From the NCBI GenBank assembly GCA_965247125.1, contig CBDFGO010000002.1:1240001-1304000 (forward strand): DNA of 64,000 nucleotides, in the 5' to 3' direction. The DNA is from CALBJU01 sp965247125 (GTDB lineage: Bacteria; Bacteroidota; Rhodothermia; Rhodothermales; UBA10348). Numbering within the stretch: position 1 is the stretch's first letter; the number at the start of each line of letters is the position of its first letter. Positions 54,674 through 62,625 of this stretch are shown piece by piece. The translations under genes were made by a program, and so were the position numbers. Under the pieces are notes generated by a model. The model was not told the origin of the DNA. It was given only the letters and a program-made list of their open reading frames with translations, and did not search any database.

Positions 54674-55352
54674 AGTCGACTAAACGACCTCTTCTCCACT
54701 GGTCCGCTCCGTCCACCGACAAATAGTCTAGGTCATACGCTATCATGCCAATACCGGGCGCGAAATGCTCATACATCGGGCCAAGGCCAAAGTCACTGAG
54801 ACTGTATTTTCTCATTTTGTAAACGATGGTGCTGTAGCGACCAACGGGAGAGTTAGTCAGATAATCCGTTGATAAGACCTGCCAAATACGCCCGTGGAGA
54901 TCGTACACATTCCCGTTCTCATCTGTCGAATCAGGCAAGGTATATCTCGAGATTTCGCCCACTTCTGCAGGAAAGGGATAGGTCAAAAAGGAGTGGAAAG
55001 TCGTGTCCAACCCGTGGATATCTCCGCTATAAACTAGTCCTGCGTCTGATTTAGACCATATGCGGGACACCCTTTTTTCCGGACTGCGTAGCAAATACGA
55101 ATCAACAATCCAGCCTTCCCCTCGAGGGAGGTTTGCTGAACGGAGGTGTCCAACTACCTCGAACCGGCGAACCTTTTCAACTTCTCTCTTACGGAGAATC
55201 TCATAGTCCCATCTATTTCCGACCTCAAGTGGCCGTAGTTCACCGGGTACAGGCCGGTTAATGCACATCAGCTCTTGCTCCACCTCTACCGCGGATGTGT
55301 CACAGGCCAGTTGAAGACAGGACAGAAGCAGTAGGTAACAAACAGGTTTCAA
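54672..55352 (-). CDS. Lipoprotein of unknown function, 3' end at IS256
   Basis: 226 residues with a lipobox (LSCLQLAC, Cys17). The mature part contains PLEVGNRWDYEI, a phrase common in DUF-type extracellular beta-rich lipoproteins of Bacteroidota, followed by alternating strands. GPMYEHFAPGIGMIAYDLDYL near the end is typical of the last strands of this fold. The stop TAG (GTC GAC TAG) lies exactly where IS256 copy B begins, so the natural C-terminus may have been lost or may coincide. No function can be given. Confidence 0.65.
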   Translation of the reverse strand: MKPVCYLLLLSCLQLACDTSAVEVEQELMCINRPVPGELRPLEVGNRWDYEILRKREVEKVRRFEVVGHLRSANLPRGEGWIVDSYLLRSPEKRVSRIWSKSDAGLVYSGDIHGLDTTFHSFLTYPFPAEVGEISRYTLPDSTDENGNVYDLHGRIWQVLSTDYLTNSPVGRYSTIVYKMRKYSLSDFGLGPMYEHFAPGIGMIAYDLDYLSVDGADQWRRGRLVD

Positions 55353-55759
55353 TTGGAAAACATTTTGCTCTGGAAAGAGCGTGAAGACTAAGCATGAGGG
55401 AATTCAAGTATGTAGGTCCAAAGTCACATATCCAACCGAGAAACATAACATTTACTCTACGGATTGGAGATTTAGGAATTCTCCAAATTGAGTTTGATTA
55501 GTAGAGGATTAAGTGTAACCACTACAAGAGTTTAGAGCAATAGGCAATATTGCTCGATCTGGCTTGAGGTGCGTTTCTCCAATCCACATATCATCCATCG
55601 GCATATCAGCGATCCGCATATCATCTTCTTGATATTTGCGTACCTCGGCATTTAATTACTGCCTAGGATTCAATGACCGATAGCGCCAAAACCTCATTGG
55701 GAGGAAAGCTGACAAAACGTCACCAATTACGTCATCTTATAAATACAAGAATCCCTATA
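55353..55759. other. Intergenic stretch with short repeats
   Basis: About 400 bases, no gene. CATATCA occurs several times between 55588 and 55622, within similar phrases. A 10-bp inverted repeat (GAATCCCTAT at 55749-55758 and ATAGGGATTC at 55778-55787) straddles the end of the neighbouring kinase gene and may act as its terminator. Confidence 0.45.
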
Positions 55760-56857
55760 TCATTGTATGACAACAACATAGGGATTCCACTTGCGGAGAG
55801 GGGGGGGAAAGCGAACCTGCTGCAAATCCGGCAGGGATATCTCCACCCGGGTCAGCTTTTTCAACTCAGGTGCTCCGCTGGAGAACCAGAATACGGCTGC
55901 GGTCAAAACCGCTCCGAGGACGAGAGCTCCGGCGGCAAGCGCCCAGGCCGGCTTCGGGGATGTACTCACCGGCGATTGTGCGGGCTCGGCGACATTGGAC
56001 GATCTTGACTCCGAAATCCCGGATCCCGACCAGACGTCCAGATTTCTCAAGTCTACAATCAGATCCGCGGCCGACTGATACCGGTCCTCGGGACTCTTCG
56101 CCAGGCACTTGTTAACGATCCATTCCAGGCCCATCGGAACGCCGGTTCGAACAGCCGTAAGTGGCTCGGGCTGCTCATTCATGATGCTGTAGACGACGGC
56201 CTGCTCATAATCTCCGGCAAACGGATGGCTTCCCGACACCATTTCGTAGATCACTACACCCAGCGCCCAGATGTCGGTGCGACGGTCGACCTCTTCGCTT
56301 CGAGCCTGTTCGGGGCTCATGTAGGCGATCGTGCCGAGCGTCGATCCCATCCGGGTCAGCATGGTCGATTGATTAGTCTTTGCAAGACCGAAATCCAACA
56401 CCTTGGCATCACCTTTTGCAGTCAGCATAACGTTGGCCGACTTCACATCCCGGTGCACGATGTCCTTCTCGTGGGCTGCTTCGAGAGCCCGCGCGATCTG
56501 AGTTGCAAGTTTGACGGCCTCTTTCAGCTTGAGTGGCTTTTTCCCGATGCGCACATCCAGCGGCTCACCGTCGATGAACTCCATCGCGATGAACAGGCTG
56601 GGCTGCGTTCCGTGCGGGGCATCGCTTGGCACTGCTTCATCAATCTCAAATACGGTCGCGATGTTGGGATGCTGGAGCGCAGCCGCAGCCCTGGCCTCGC
56701 GGTAGAAGCGTTCACGATCGTCGTCGCTCGCGAGGGCCGCACTCGGAAGCACCTTGATGGCAACCGTCCGGTCGAGCTTCGTGTCCTCCGCCTTGTACAC
56801 GATGCCCATGCCGAGCTTTTCTACGATTCGATAATGGGAAAGCGTTGTGCCAATCAT
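55760..56857 (-). pseudogene. Damaged Ser/Thr protein kinase (glycine loop deleted, sensor domain lost)
   Basis: 365 residues of a PknB-type kinase. The catalytic features HRDVKSANV, DFGLAK and SPEQARSEEVDRRTDIWALG are present. The nucleotide loop reads EKLGMGIVYKAED, where family members read LGEGGMGVVYKAED. Three residues (nine bases) appear to be deleted from the glycine loop. After the kinase domain there is one TM helix (ALAAGALVLGAVLTAAVFW). The frame then ends about 35 residues later near a run of eight G (55800-55807), where relatives continue with a TolB-type propeller of about 500 residues. Probably inactive. Confidence 0.7.
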
Positions 56858-56981
56858 GGACGGAGTCGTGTGGGATGACCAATGATCGGCAGGTGGGGGC
56901 GAAGATGCAATACGCAGTACTCCGGTTATAGCCGCACTATTCGAGGGTCATTGTTGTCCGGAACCTGTTTGTGCAATAAAA

Positions 56982-56996
56982 GTATATTTATTATAC
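56982..56996. promoter_or_regulatory. Probable BrnA operator
   Basis: GTATA, five bases, TATAC, flanked by AAAA and CTTTT, immediately upstream of brnT. A palindromic site at this position fits the autorepression by BrnA known for these operons. Confidence 0.5.
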
Positions 56997-57000
56997 CTTT

Positions 57001-57267
57001 TTGTTCATATTTGACCTCAATAAGAGTCGCTCCAACCTGGTGAAACACGGGATTGACTTTGTGGAAGCCCGAAAACTCTGGAGCGATACAAATCGCCTCG
57101 AATTTCAGGCTCGAATCACAGGAGAGGAGCGATTTTCAGTCATCGGCTCGATCCAGGGAATTATCTGGACTGCGATTGTTACTTACAGACAGGATTCCAT
57201 AAGATTAATATCAGTCCGAAGGGCTAGACCACGTGAAAAAGAAGCTTATAACAACAGAAGAACTTGA
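57001..57267 (+). CDS. brnT: BrnT-family ribonuclease toxin
   Basis: 88 residues with the whole BrnT pattern: FDLNKSRSNLVKHGIDFVEA, EERFSVIGSIQG, and the C-terminal LISVRRARPREKEAY. The Lys/His and Arg/Glu clusters match the RelE-like active site of the family. BrnT cleaves RNA and is neutralised by BrnA, encoded downstream with a 35-base overlap. The only suitable start is a TTG at 57001, five bases after the operator palindrome. Confidence 0.88.
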   Translation: MFIFDLNKSRSNLVKHGIDFVEARKLWSDTNRLEFQARITGEERFSVIGSIQGIIWTAIVTYRQDSIRLISVRRARPREKEAYNNRRT

Positions 57268-57502
57268 TCGCCGATTTGACGCGGGTGAGGACATCATGGA
57301 ATACATGGATCTTTCCTCTGCTCGGCGACCCAGCCTCGAGCCCAAACGCGTAAATGTGGATTTCCCCCAGTGGATCGTAAATCGACTGGACAGAGAAGCC
57401 CGTCGTCTAGGCGTGACTCGCCAATCCATCATCAAAACATGGATCGGAGACCGGTTGAAAAAGGAAGAAACCGATCAGGCGGCATTGGATCGGGATAACT
57501 GA
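57233..57502 (+). CDS. brnA: BrnA-family (CopG-like) antitoxin
   Basis: 89 residues, GTG start inside brnT. The C-terminal ribbon-helix-helix reads RVNVDFPQWIVNRLDREA followed by LGVTRQSIIKTWIGDRL. The N-terminal half (ITTEELDRRFDAGEDIMEYMD) is the toxin-wrapping segment. It binds BrnT and represses the operon. Confidence 0.87.
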   Translation: MKKKLITTEELDRRFDAGEDIMEYMDLSSARRPSLEPKRVNVDFPQWIVNRLDREARRLGVTRQSIIKTWIGDRLKKEETDQAALDRDN

Positions 57503-57526
57503 CCGTCAGCGCGGCATACGCTACAG

Positions 57527-58069
57527 TTATTCTTCGTCTCCCGGGTGATCCGCGTCTATTTCCTGTTGCAGACGGTAGATGTAGTTGCCGATCTCGCGGC
57601 GAGCGCCTTCCTCTTCGACGCCTGAGAGGTACAGTCCGTTGTCGCCGTATTCTACAAAGGAATTGCCGTCTTCCAAACTCGTCCATTCGTAGGCGAAGCC
57701 TTCATAGTGGCCCTCCATGCGCTCGACGAAGGATGCCAGTTTTTCTGAAGCCGGAAGAGCATCGTAATCAGCCCGTTCCTGAGCCTCACGATCCTTCTTT
57801 TCCGGGTCATTCAGATAACCCGCCACGTAATGCGCGAATCGTTCGCGGGCCTCTTCATCTTCCACGCCTTCGACCACGAGATATCGATCGCCGACGGCGA
57901 CTCCGTATTCAGATTCGCTGACGAGGACGGCTTTGAATTCAGGCCATGCGTGGAGTATTTCGTTATTGGTACCGCCGGGAAGAACGGCCGCGACATCGAC
58001 CTCTTCGGCGTAATCGGCGCAAGCTGCCAGGATCAGGCTGAACAGCACGATAGAAAGGACACGTTTCAT
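57527..58069 (-). CDS. Lipoprotein of unknown function
   Basis: 180 residues from an ATG at 58069 that follows GAGGTGA; an upstream in-frame ATG at 58105 is less likely. Lipobox FSLILAAC (Cys16). The mature protein is acidic. It contains two similar halves with SGVEEEGAR / EGVEDEEARERF phrases followed by aromatic helices (FAHYVAGYLND, EIGNYIYRLQQE), suggesting an internal duplication. Not recognised. Confidence 0.7.
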   Translation of the reverse strand: MKRVLSIVLFSLILAACADYAEEVDVAAVLPGGTNNEILHAWPEFKAVLVSESEYGVAVGDRYLVVEGVEDEEARERFAHYVAGYLNDPEKKDREAQERADYDALPASEKLASFVERMEGHYEGFAYEWTSLEDGNSFVEYGDNGLYLSGVEEEGARREIGNYIYRLQQEIDADHPGDEE

Positions 58070-58260
58070 GGTCGTCACCTCGAATGTGTGGGGCAAGGGG
58101 ATCAATCATCAGAATAGAACGGGCAAAGTCAAAAACAAGCTACCGCCCAATGGCCGATTAGGCTACGAATCCTTTCAGGTTCATCTCAGGTTGGTTTCAG
58201 AAAGAGGAGTTTCCCGAACGTAGGCAGGTCTCCAACCATTAAGTATGGAGACCCAAATTC

Positions 58261-58665
58261 ATGACACGACAAACATATACTCGCCTAATCGCCCTAGCAT
58301 TTTGCGCGACTTTGATAGCAGTCCCTAGTGCAGTCCCAGGCGCAGCCCAGGACGCGACACTGGATGGTGACTGGGAAATGATCGCCCAGTGGGATCCAGA
58401 CATCGCAGAAGTCATGCCCGTGGCGATTGTAACCGACGAGGAAGGCTTCACCTTCACCGTCACCCGTCGAGAGCAGGAACAGGTACTCGAGGCAACAATC
58501 CAAGACGACGAACTGACGGTCATATTTGAAATAAGCCACGGACAGATCATCTGCACGATGCAGGCAAGCTCTGAGGATGAATATGCCGGTACATGTGTCG
58601 GTCCCCAGCGAGAAGTACCGGTCTCTCTGGATCGCAAAAAAGCCTACAAAAAAGAGCCGAAATAG
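58261..58665 (+). CDS. Small secreted protein of unknown function
   Basis: 134 residues with a signal peptide (cleavage near PGAAQD). The mature part has alternating strands (GDWEMIAQWD, EGFTFTVTRREQ, ELTVIFEIS) and two cysteines (IICTMQ and GTCVGP) that could pair. It has the look of a lipocalin- or calycin-like beta sandwich. The C-terminus is Lys-rich. Confidence 0.65.
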   Translation: MTRQTYTRLIALAFCATLIAVPSAVPGAAQDATLDGDWEMIAQWDPDIAEVMPVAIVTDEEGFTFTVTRREQEQVLEATIQDDELTVIFEISHGQIICTMQASSEDEYAGTCVGPQREVPVSLDRKKAYKKEPK

Positions 58666-58950
58666 GCCGCCTGGATCACCACGATTGATCAGGAGACAGG
58701 ATAGCGCGAAGGCGGTACCCCGATACGTCTGTTTCGAGAGCCCGATCGAACCTGTCCGGGATTCTTACATAAACCTCAGGTATGTCACCGATCTTTGACA
58801 TACCTGCGGTTCTCCCTGGAGGCAGGTTGGAATGAAGAATGCGCGGAAGGCGTCATAATTGTAGCTCCATTTCAATTTGAGCGCCGCTTGGGCGATACAT
58901 TGCCTAGCCGCGCCCAAACAATTCATTTTAGCGATAGATCAGCCACGATT

Positions 58951-60966
58951 ATGAAGTCACGCAACACCGTTCTCGTCGTCCTGGCCTGCGCCCTTCTATT
59001 CCAAGCACCTGAGTCCACTGCGCAGGATCGCTCATCCGTTCCGGATTATCTGAAGGCATCCGTCGACACCGAATACCGCGCCATCCGAAGGGACATCCCG
59101 CTGACCGACGCAATCAGAAGAGCAATGGAGGCCGGAACCAGAGACTTCACAGGAGAACCGGGAGAAAACTACTGGCAGTTGCAGACCGACTATATGATCG
59201 AGGCGAGTCTGGATCCATCTACTCAGATCATTTCTGGCTGGGTATCTATCGCGGTGCACAACAACAGCGCGGGCGAACTATCGAGTATCGTGCTGCGACT
59301 GGATCACAACATCTTTCGAGGTCTCGTTCCGCGCGGAGGGTCTGTGCCGGCCGAGAACACCGATGGAATGGTCATCACGCGCCTCGTCGTCGGTGGGGAT
59401 GAAGTCGACATCAACGCTCGCCGGCCTCCGAGACGTCGAGGACCAGCTGCTCCTATAACCACACTCTCGGTTTCAGGGCTCGACCAGACGGTGGCCAGCA
59501 TCAATCTGACCACACCTGTCCCCGCAGACAGCACAGTGACGCTCGAAATTGAGTGGAATACCAAACTTCCCGGCGGTCCCAATGGCCAAGGTCACCGAAT
59601 GACCCAGCGTTGGGACAACGACCTGTTTCAGCCCACTCAGTGGTTTCCCCGGATCGCGAAGTATGACGACCTGCGAGGATGGGACACCAGCGTCTATCTG
59701 GGACCCGCCGAGTTTTTCAACAACTTCGGTCGATTCGATGTCAAAATCGACATGCCCGGAGGCTGGATTGTGAGCGGGACGGGAGTCCTTCAGAATCCTG
59801 AAGAAGTACTGACTGAGTCTGCCAGGGAAAACCTGGCACGCGCGATGGAAACGGATGAGGTCACAACGATTGTCGGTGAAGGCGAGGTCACCACGGCCGA
59901 GGGGTCAAGTCTGACCTGGCACTTCGTCGCCGACAACGTAAACGATTTTGCATGGGCGACCGCCCCCAACTTCATCTGGAAGACAACGCGAGCAAATATT
60001 CCGGAAACTGGATACATCCCGCTTCACATGGTGTATCTGCCAGAAAATGAGGATCTGTTCGAAAATGCGGCTTCGCTTTCGCGCCATGCCCTGGAATTCT
60101 ATTCAGAGCTCTGGGCTCCCTACCCATTTCCTCAGTTGACCATGCAGGATGGACCGAGCGCAGGGATGGAGTATCCCATGGTGATAAACTCCAATCAGGG
60201 GGCTGCAGATCACGAGGTGGCCCACCAGTGGTGGCCGATGATGGTGGGAACGAACGAGACCTGGTATGGCTGGATGGATGAGGGATTCAACAGGTACATG
60301 AACATCCTCTCGCGTGCCGATCGCGATGGCGAAGACGCGGATCTGACGGGCCGGGGACAGAGCTACGGACAGATCAGCGGCGATGAAACTGAACCGACCA
60401 TGATGTGGGCAGCCAACTACGACGGAAATATGTACGGTTTCCAGACCTATCAAAAAGCGCCCCTGATGCTGGCGATGCTTGGCGGCCTGGTTGGAGACGA
60501 AGCCGTCCAGCAAGCGATGAGCGATTACACCCATGCCTGGGCGTTCAAACATCCATCGCCCTGGGATTTCGTCTTCTTCATGAGCAATGCGCTCGAAGAA
60601 GATCTGGGGTGGTCCTGGTACTACTGGCTCTGGACGACCGACTCTGTCGATGGGTCCCTTAAAGAGGTGTCTAGGGTTGGATCTGACATTCGGATAGTGG
60701 TCCGGCAGGACGGCCAGATGCCCTCTCCCATCGTGCTGAAAGTGGAGTTCGAAGAAGAGGGTCCACTGATTCCTTCGATGCCGAATGCGATGATGATCAG
60801 CGAAAATTCAGCCATTGTCAGCTGGCCGGTCGACGTCTGGTTCGACGGAAGCCGCGAAATCGAACTTGCGCTTTCGTTTGGAGACCGGGTCGTCTCGAAA
60901 ATTACGCTCGATCCGGACGGTCGCTTTCCGGATTCCAATCCAGATGACAACGTCTGGGAAAAATAG
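58951..60966 (+). CDS. M1-family metallopeptidase, secreted
   Basis: About 671 residues from the ATG at 58951, which starts a signal peptide (VLVVLACALLFQAPESTAQ, cut after TAQ). Longer in-frame starts at 58795 would hide it. The zinc motif HEVAHQWW is followed 18 residues later by Glu in GWMDEGFNRY, the M1 spacing HExxH-x18-E. The exopeptidase motif near GMEYPMVINS is the GxMEN variant. The N-terminal beta-sandwich (aminopeptidase N type) precedes, and a C-terminal beta domain ends VWEK. Probably a periplasmic aminopeptidase. Confidence 0.9.
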   Translation: MKSRNTVLVVLACALLFQAPESTAQDRSSVPDYLKASVDTEYRAIRRDIPLTDAIRRAMEAGTRDFTGEPGENYWQLQTDYMIEASLDPSTQIISGWVSIAVHNNSAGELSSIVLRLDHNIFRGLVPRGGSVPAENTDGMVITRLVVGGDEVDINARRPPRRRGPAAPITTLSVSGLDQTVASINLTTPVPADSTVTLEIEWNTKLPGGPNGQGHRMTQRWDNDLFQPTQWFPRIAKYDDLRGWDTSVYLGPAEFFNNFGRFDVKIDMPGGWIVSGTGVLQNPEEVLTESARENLARAMETDEVTTIVGEGEVTTAEGSSLTWHFVADNVNDFAWATAPNFIWKTTRANIPETGYIPLHMVYLPENEDLFENAASLSRHALEFYSELWAPYPFPQLTMQDGPSAGMEYPMVINSNQGAADHEVAHQWWPMMVGTNETWYGWMDEGFNRYMNILSRADRDGEDADLTGRGQSYGQISGDETEPTMMWAANYDGNMYGFQTYQKAPLMLAMLGGLVGDEAVQQAMSDYTHAWAFKHPSPWDFVFFMSNALEEDLGWSWYYWLWTTDSVDGSLKEVSRVGSDIRIVVRQDGQMPSPIVLKVEFEEEGPLIPSMPNAMMISENSAIVSWPVDVWFDGSREIELALSFGDRVVSKITLDPDGRFPDSNPDDNVWEK

Positions 60967-60975
60967 CCTGACGAG

Positions 60976-61548
60976 CTACTCTCCCCACTTTTCGACGATT
61001 TTGATCACGGAGTCCTTCACTCCTTCCTGATACCTGAGCTCAAATTCGGCCCACGTGCTGAACGTGTGCGGATCGGTCACCCGATCAGGAAACAGAATGC
61101 CGTTCAGATGATCGTCCTCGTGCTGAAACGTCCCGGCCGTAATTCCTTTGACTTCCATCGAGTACGCTTTGCCCGTGCGATCAAGCGCATCGACTCTGAT
61201 GTGGGGACACCTCGGCACCTTCCCTCTCAGATCAGGAATGGATAGACACCCCTCGTAATTGTCGTAGCGCTCCTCTGTCAGGAACGTAATTGTCGGATTG
61301 ATGCAGACGGTCAGAGGCGCTTCGGGTTTATACGGATACCGGGGATTATTGGCCACCTCGACGACGAAGATTCGCCACGGCTTGTCTACCTGCGGCGCCG
61401 CGATGCCCGCCCCGTTCGCATCACGTTTTGTTTCGACAAGGTTGTCTATGAATTGTTGAATCTCTTCGCTTTCGATTTGCTCGACCGTAAGGGCCTCACA
61501 ATTCCGTCGCAGAACCGGATTGCCAATTTTCGTGATATTGAGAACCAA
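60976..61548 (-). CDS. def: Peptide deformylase
   Basis: 190 residues with all three family motifs: GAGIAAPQ, EGCLS and QHEDDH. It removes the formyl group from nascent proteins using Fe2+. The start is a TTG at 61548, one base after the stop of the response-regulator gene, so the two are coupled; no better start exists downstream. The slightly long C-terminus is Glu/Lys-rich. Confidence 0.93.
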   Translation of the reverse strand: MVLNITKIGNPVLRRNCEALTVEQIESEEIQQFIDNLVETKRDANGAGIAAPQVDKPWRIFVVEVANNPRYPYKPEAPLTVCINPTITFLTEERYDNYEGCLSIPDLRGKVPRCPHIRVDALDRTGKAYSMEVKGITAGTFQHEDDHLNGILFPDRVTDPHTFSTWAEFELRYQEGVKDSVIKIVEKWGE

Positions 61549-61549
61549 T

Positions 61550-61924
61550 TCAGTCTACCAACGAATGAATGGTGTCTTTCAGGGCCGCAAAATCGATAGG
61601 TTTGGACACGTATCCGTCGCAATTCAGATCGGCCGCTTTGCCTCGATACTCATCGTTGTCGTAGGCCGTCATCATGCACACCGGTACAGGCGGCGGCACA
61701 TCTTTGATCTTTTTCAGCAGTTCAAAACCCGTCATTCCCGGCATATTTATGTCCGATAGAACGAGAACGACATCCGTTCGTCCGTGGGTGGCAAGCTGCT
61801 GGAGGGCCTCTTCGCCAGAGAAGGCAAAGATCAACTCAATCTCGTTCTTGGCGAGCTCACGGCGAAACCGCATTCTGAACAGGGGTTCGACGTCCCGTTC
61901 ATCGTCTACAACAAGTATTTTCAT
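61550..61924 (-). CDS. Stand-alone response-regulator receiver protein
   Basis: 124 residues, receiver domain only. The acidic pocket is Asp7/Asp8, the phospho-acceptor Asp58 in SDINMP, with Thr86 (MTA) and Lys108 (SKP). The FRMRFRRELAKNEIELIFAF linker strongly resembles the receiver fused to the kinase at 62.6-64 kb. No output domain. Transcribed toward def and divergent from the sigma-factor gene. Confidence 0.9.
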   Translation of the reverse strand: MKILVVDDERDVEPLFRMRFRRELAKNEIELIFAFSGEEALQQLATHGRTDVVLVLSDINMPGMTGFELLKKIKDVPPPVPVCMMTAYDNDEYRGKAADLNCDGYVSKPIDFAALKDTIHSLVD

Positions 61925-62010
61925 TTCCTGGGCTCAAATGATCCGAAGTCCTCAAATGTCCATATTATGAATGGAAGATGCGAGTGCTTATCGTTGGATG
62001 TTGAAATTTA

Positions 62011-62625
62011 TTGCGCCGTGCGCTGCAACGCGTTTTGTCCGATCCCGCCACAGTTACCCAACTTCTGAATGCCGCCCAATCGGGAGATCGATCGGCGATG
62101 GACCGACTTTTTCCCTTAGTGTATGATGAGCTTCACAACCGAGCTGGGAAACAGCGTGCAATGGCGGGTGGGCTCGCAACCATGAATACGACCGCCATTG
62201 TTCATGAGGCTTATCTGAAACTGGCTGATCAAAAGGGGGCTAAATTTGAGAACCGGGCTCACTTTTTTGCGGTCGCCGCCAAGGCCATGCGGCATGTTTT
62301 TCTGGACTAAGCAAAACGTAAAAGTCGACAGAAAAGGGGCGGAAACGTCGCCCATGTGGATATCGACGATGTGCCCGTGGCAGCCTCCACGATTGAAATG
62401 GGCCACGATGAAGCCGATCGTGTTCTGGCGCTGGATATAGCGCTGGACGAACTGGCGAAGGACAATCCAAGGCTTGCCCAGGTAGTAGAGTGTCGATTTT
62501 TTGGCGGAATGACCGTCGAGGATACGGCCAATGTTGTAGACACCTCTCCTGCTACAGTAAAGAGGGACTGGAACACGGCGCGCGCACTCCTGTTTCGCGC
62601 CATGAAGTCGTCAGGTGGTGAGTGA
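62011..62625 (+). pseudogene. ECF sigma factor gene interrupted by in-frame TAA
   Basis: One reading frame encodes region 2 (VTQLLNAAQSGDRSAMDRL, AIVHEAYLKL, RAHFFAVAAKAMRHVFLD). It then meets TAA at 62308-62310 and continues in the same frame with AKRKSRQKRGGN, DVPVAAS and region 4 (RLAQVVECRFFGGMTVEDTA, SPATVKRDWNTAR). Relatives read VDYAR at this point, so the stop replaces a Tyr codon (TAC or TAT to TAA). The start is a TTG at 62011 or 62035. The stop overlaps the following kinase ATG by one base. Confidence 0.85.

Noticed and set aside
20635..62310. Genome-wide reassignment of TAA
   Set aside because: Several intact genes in the window end at ordinary stop codons at their family's usual length, so two in-frame TAA codons do not support a changed code.
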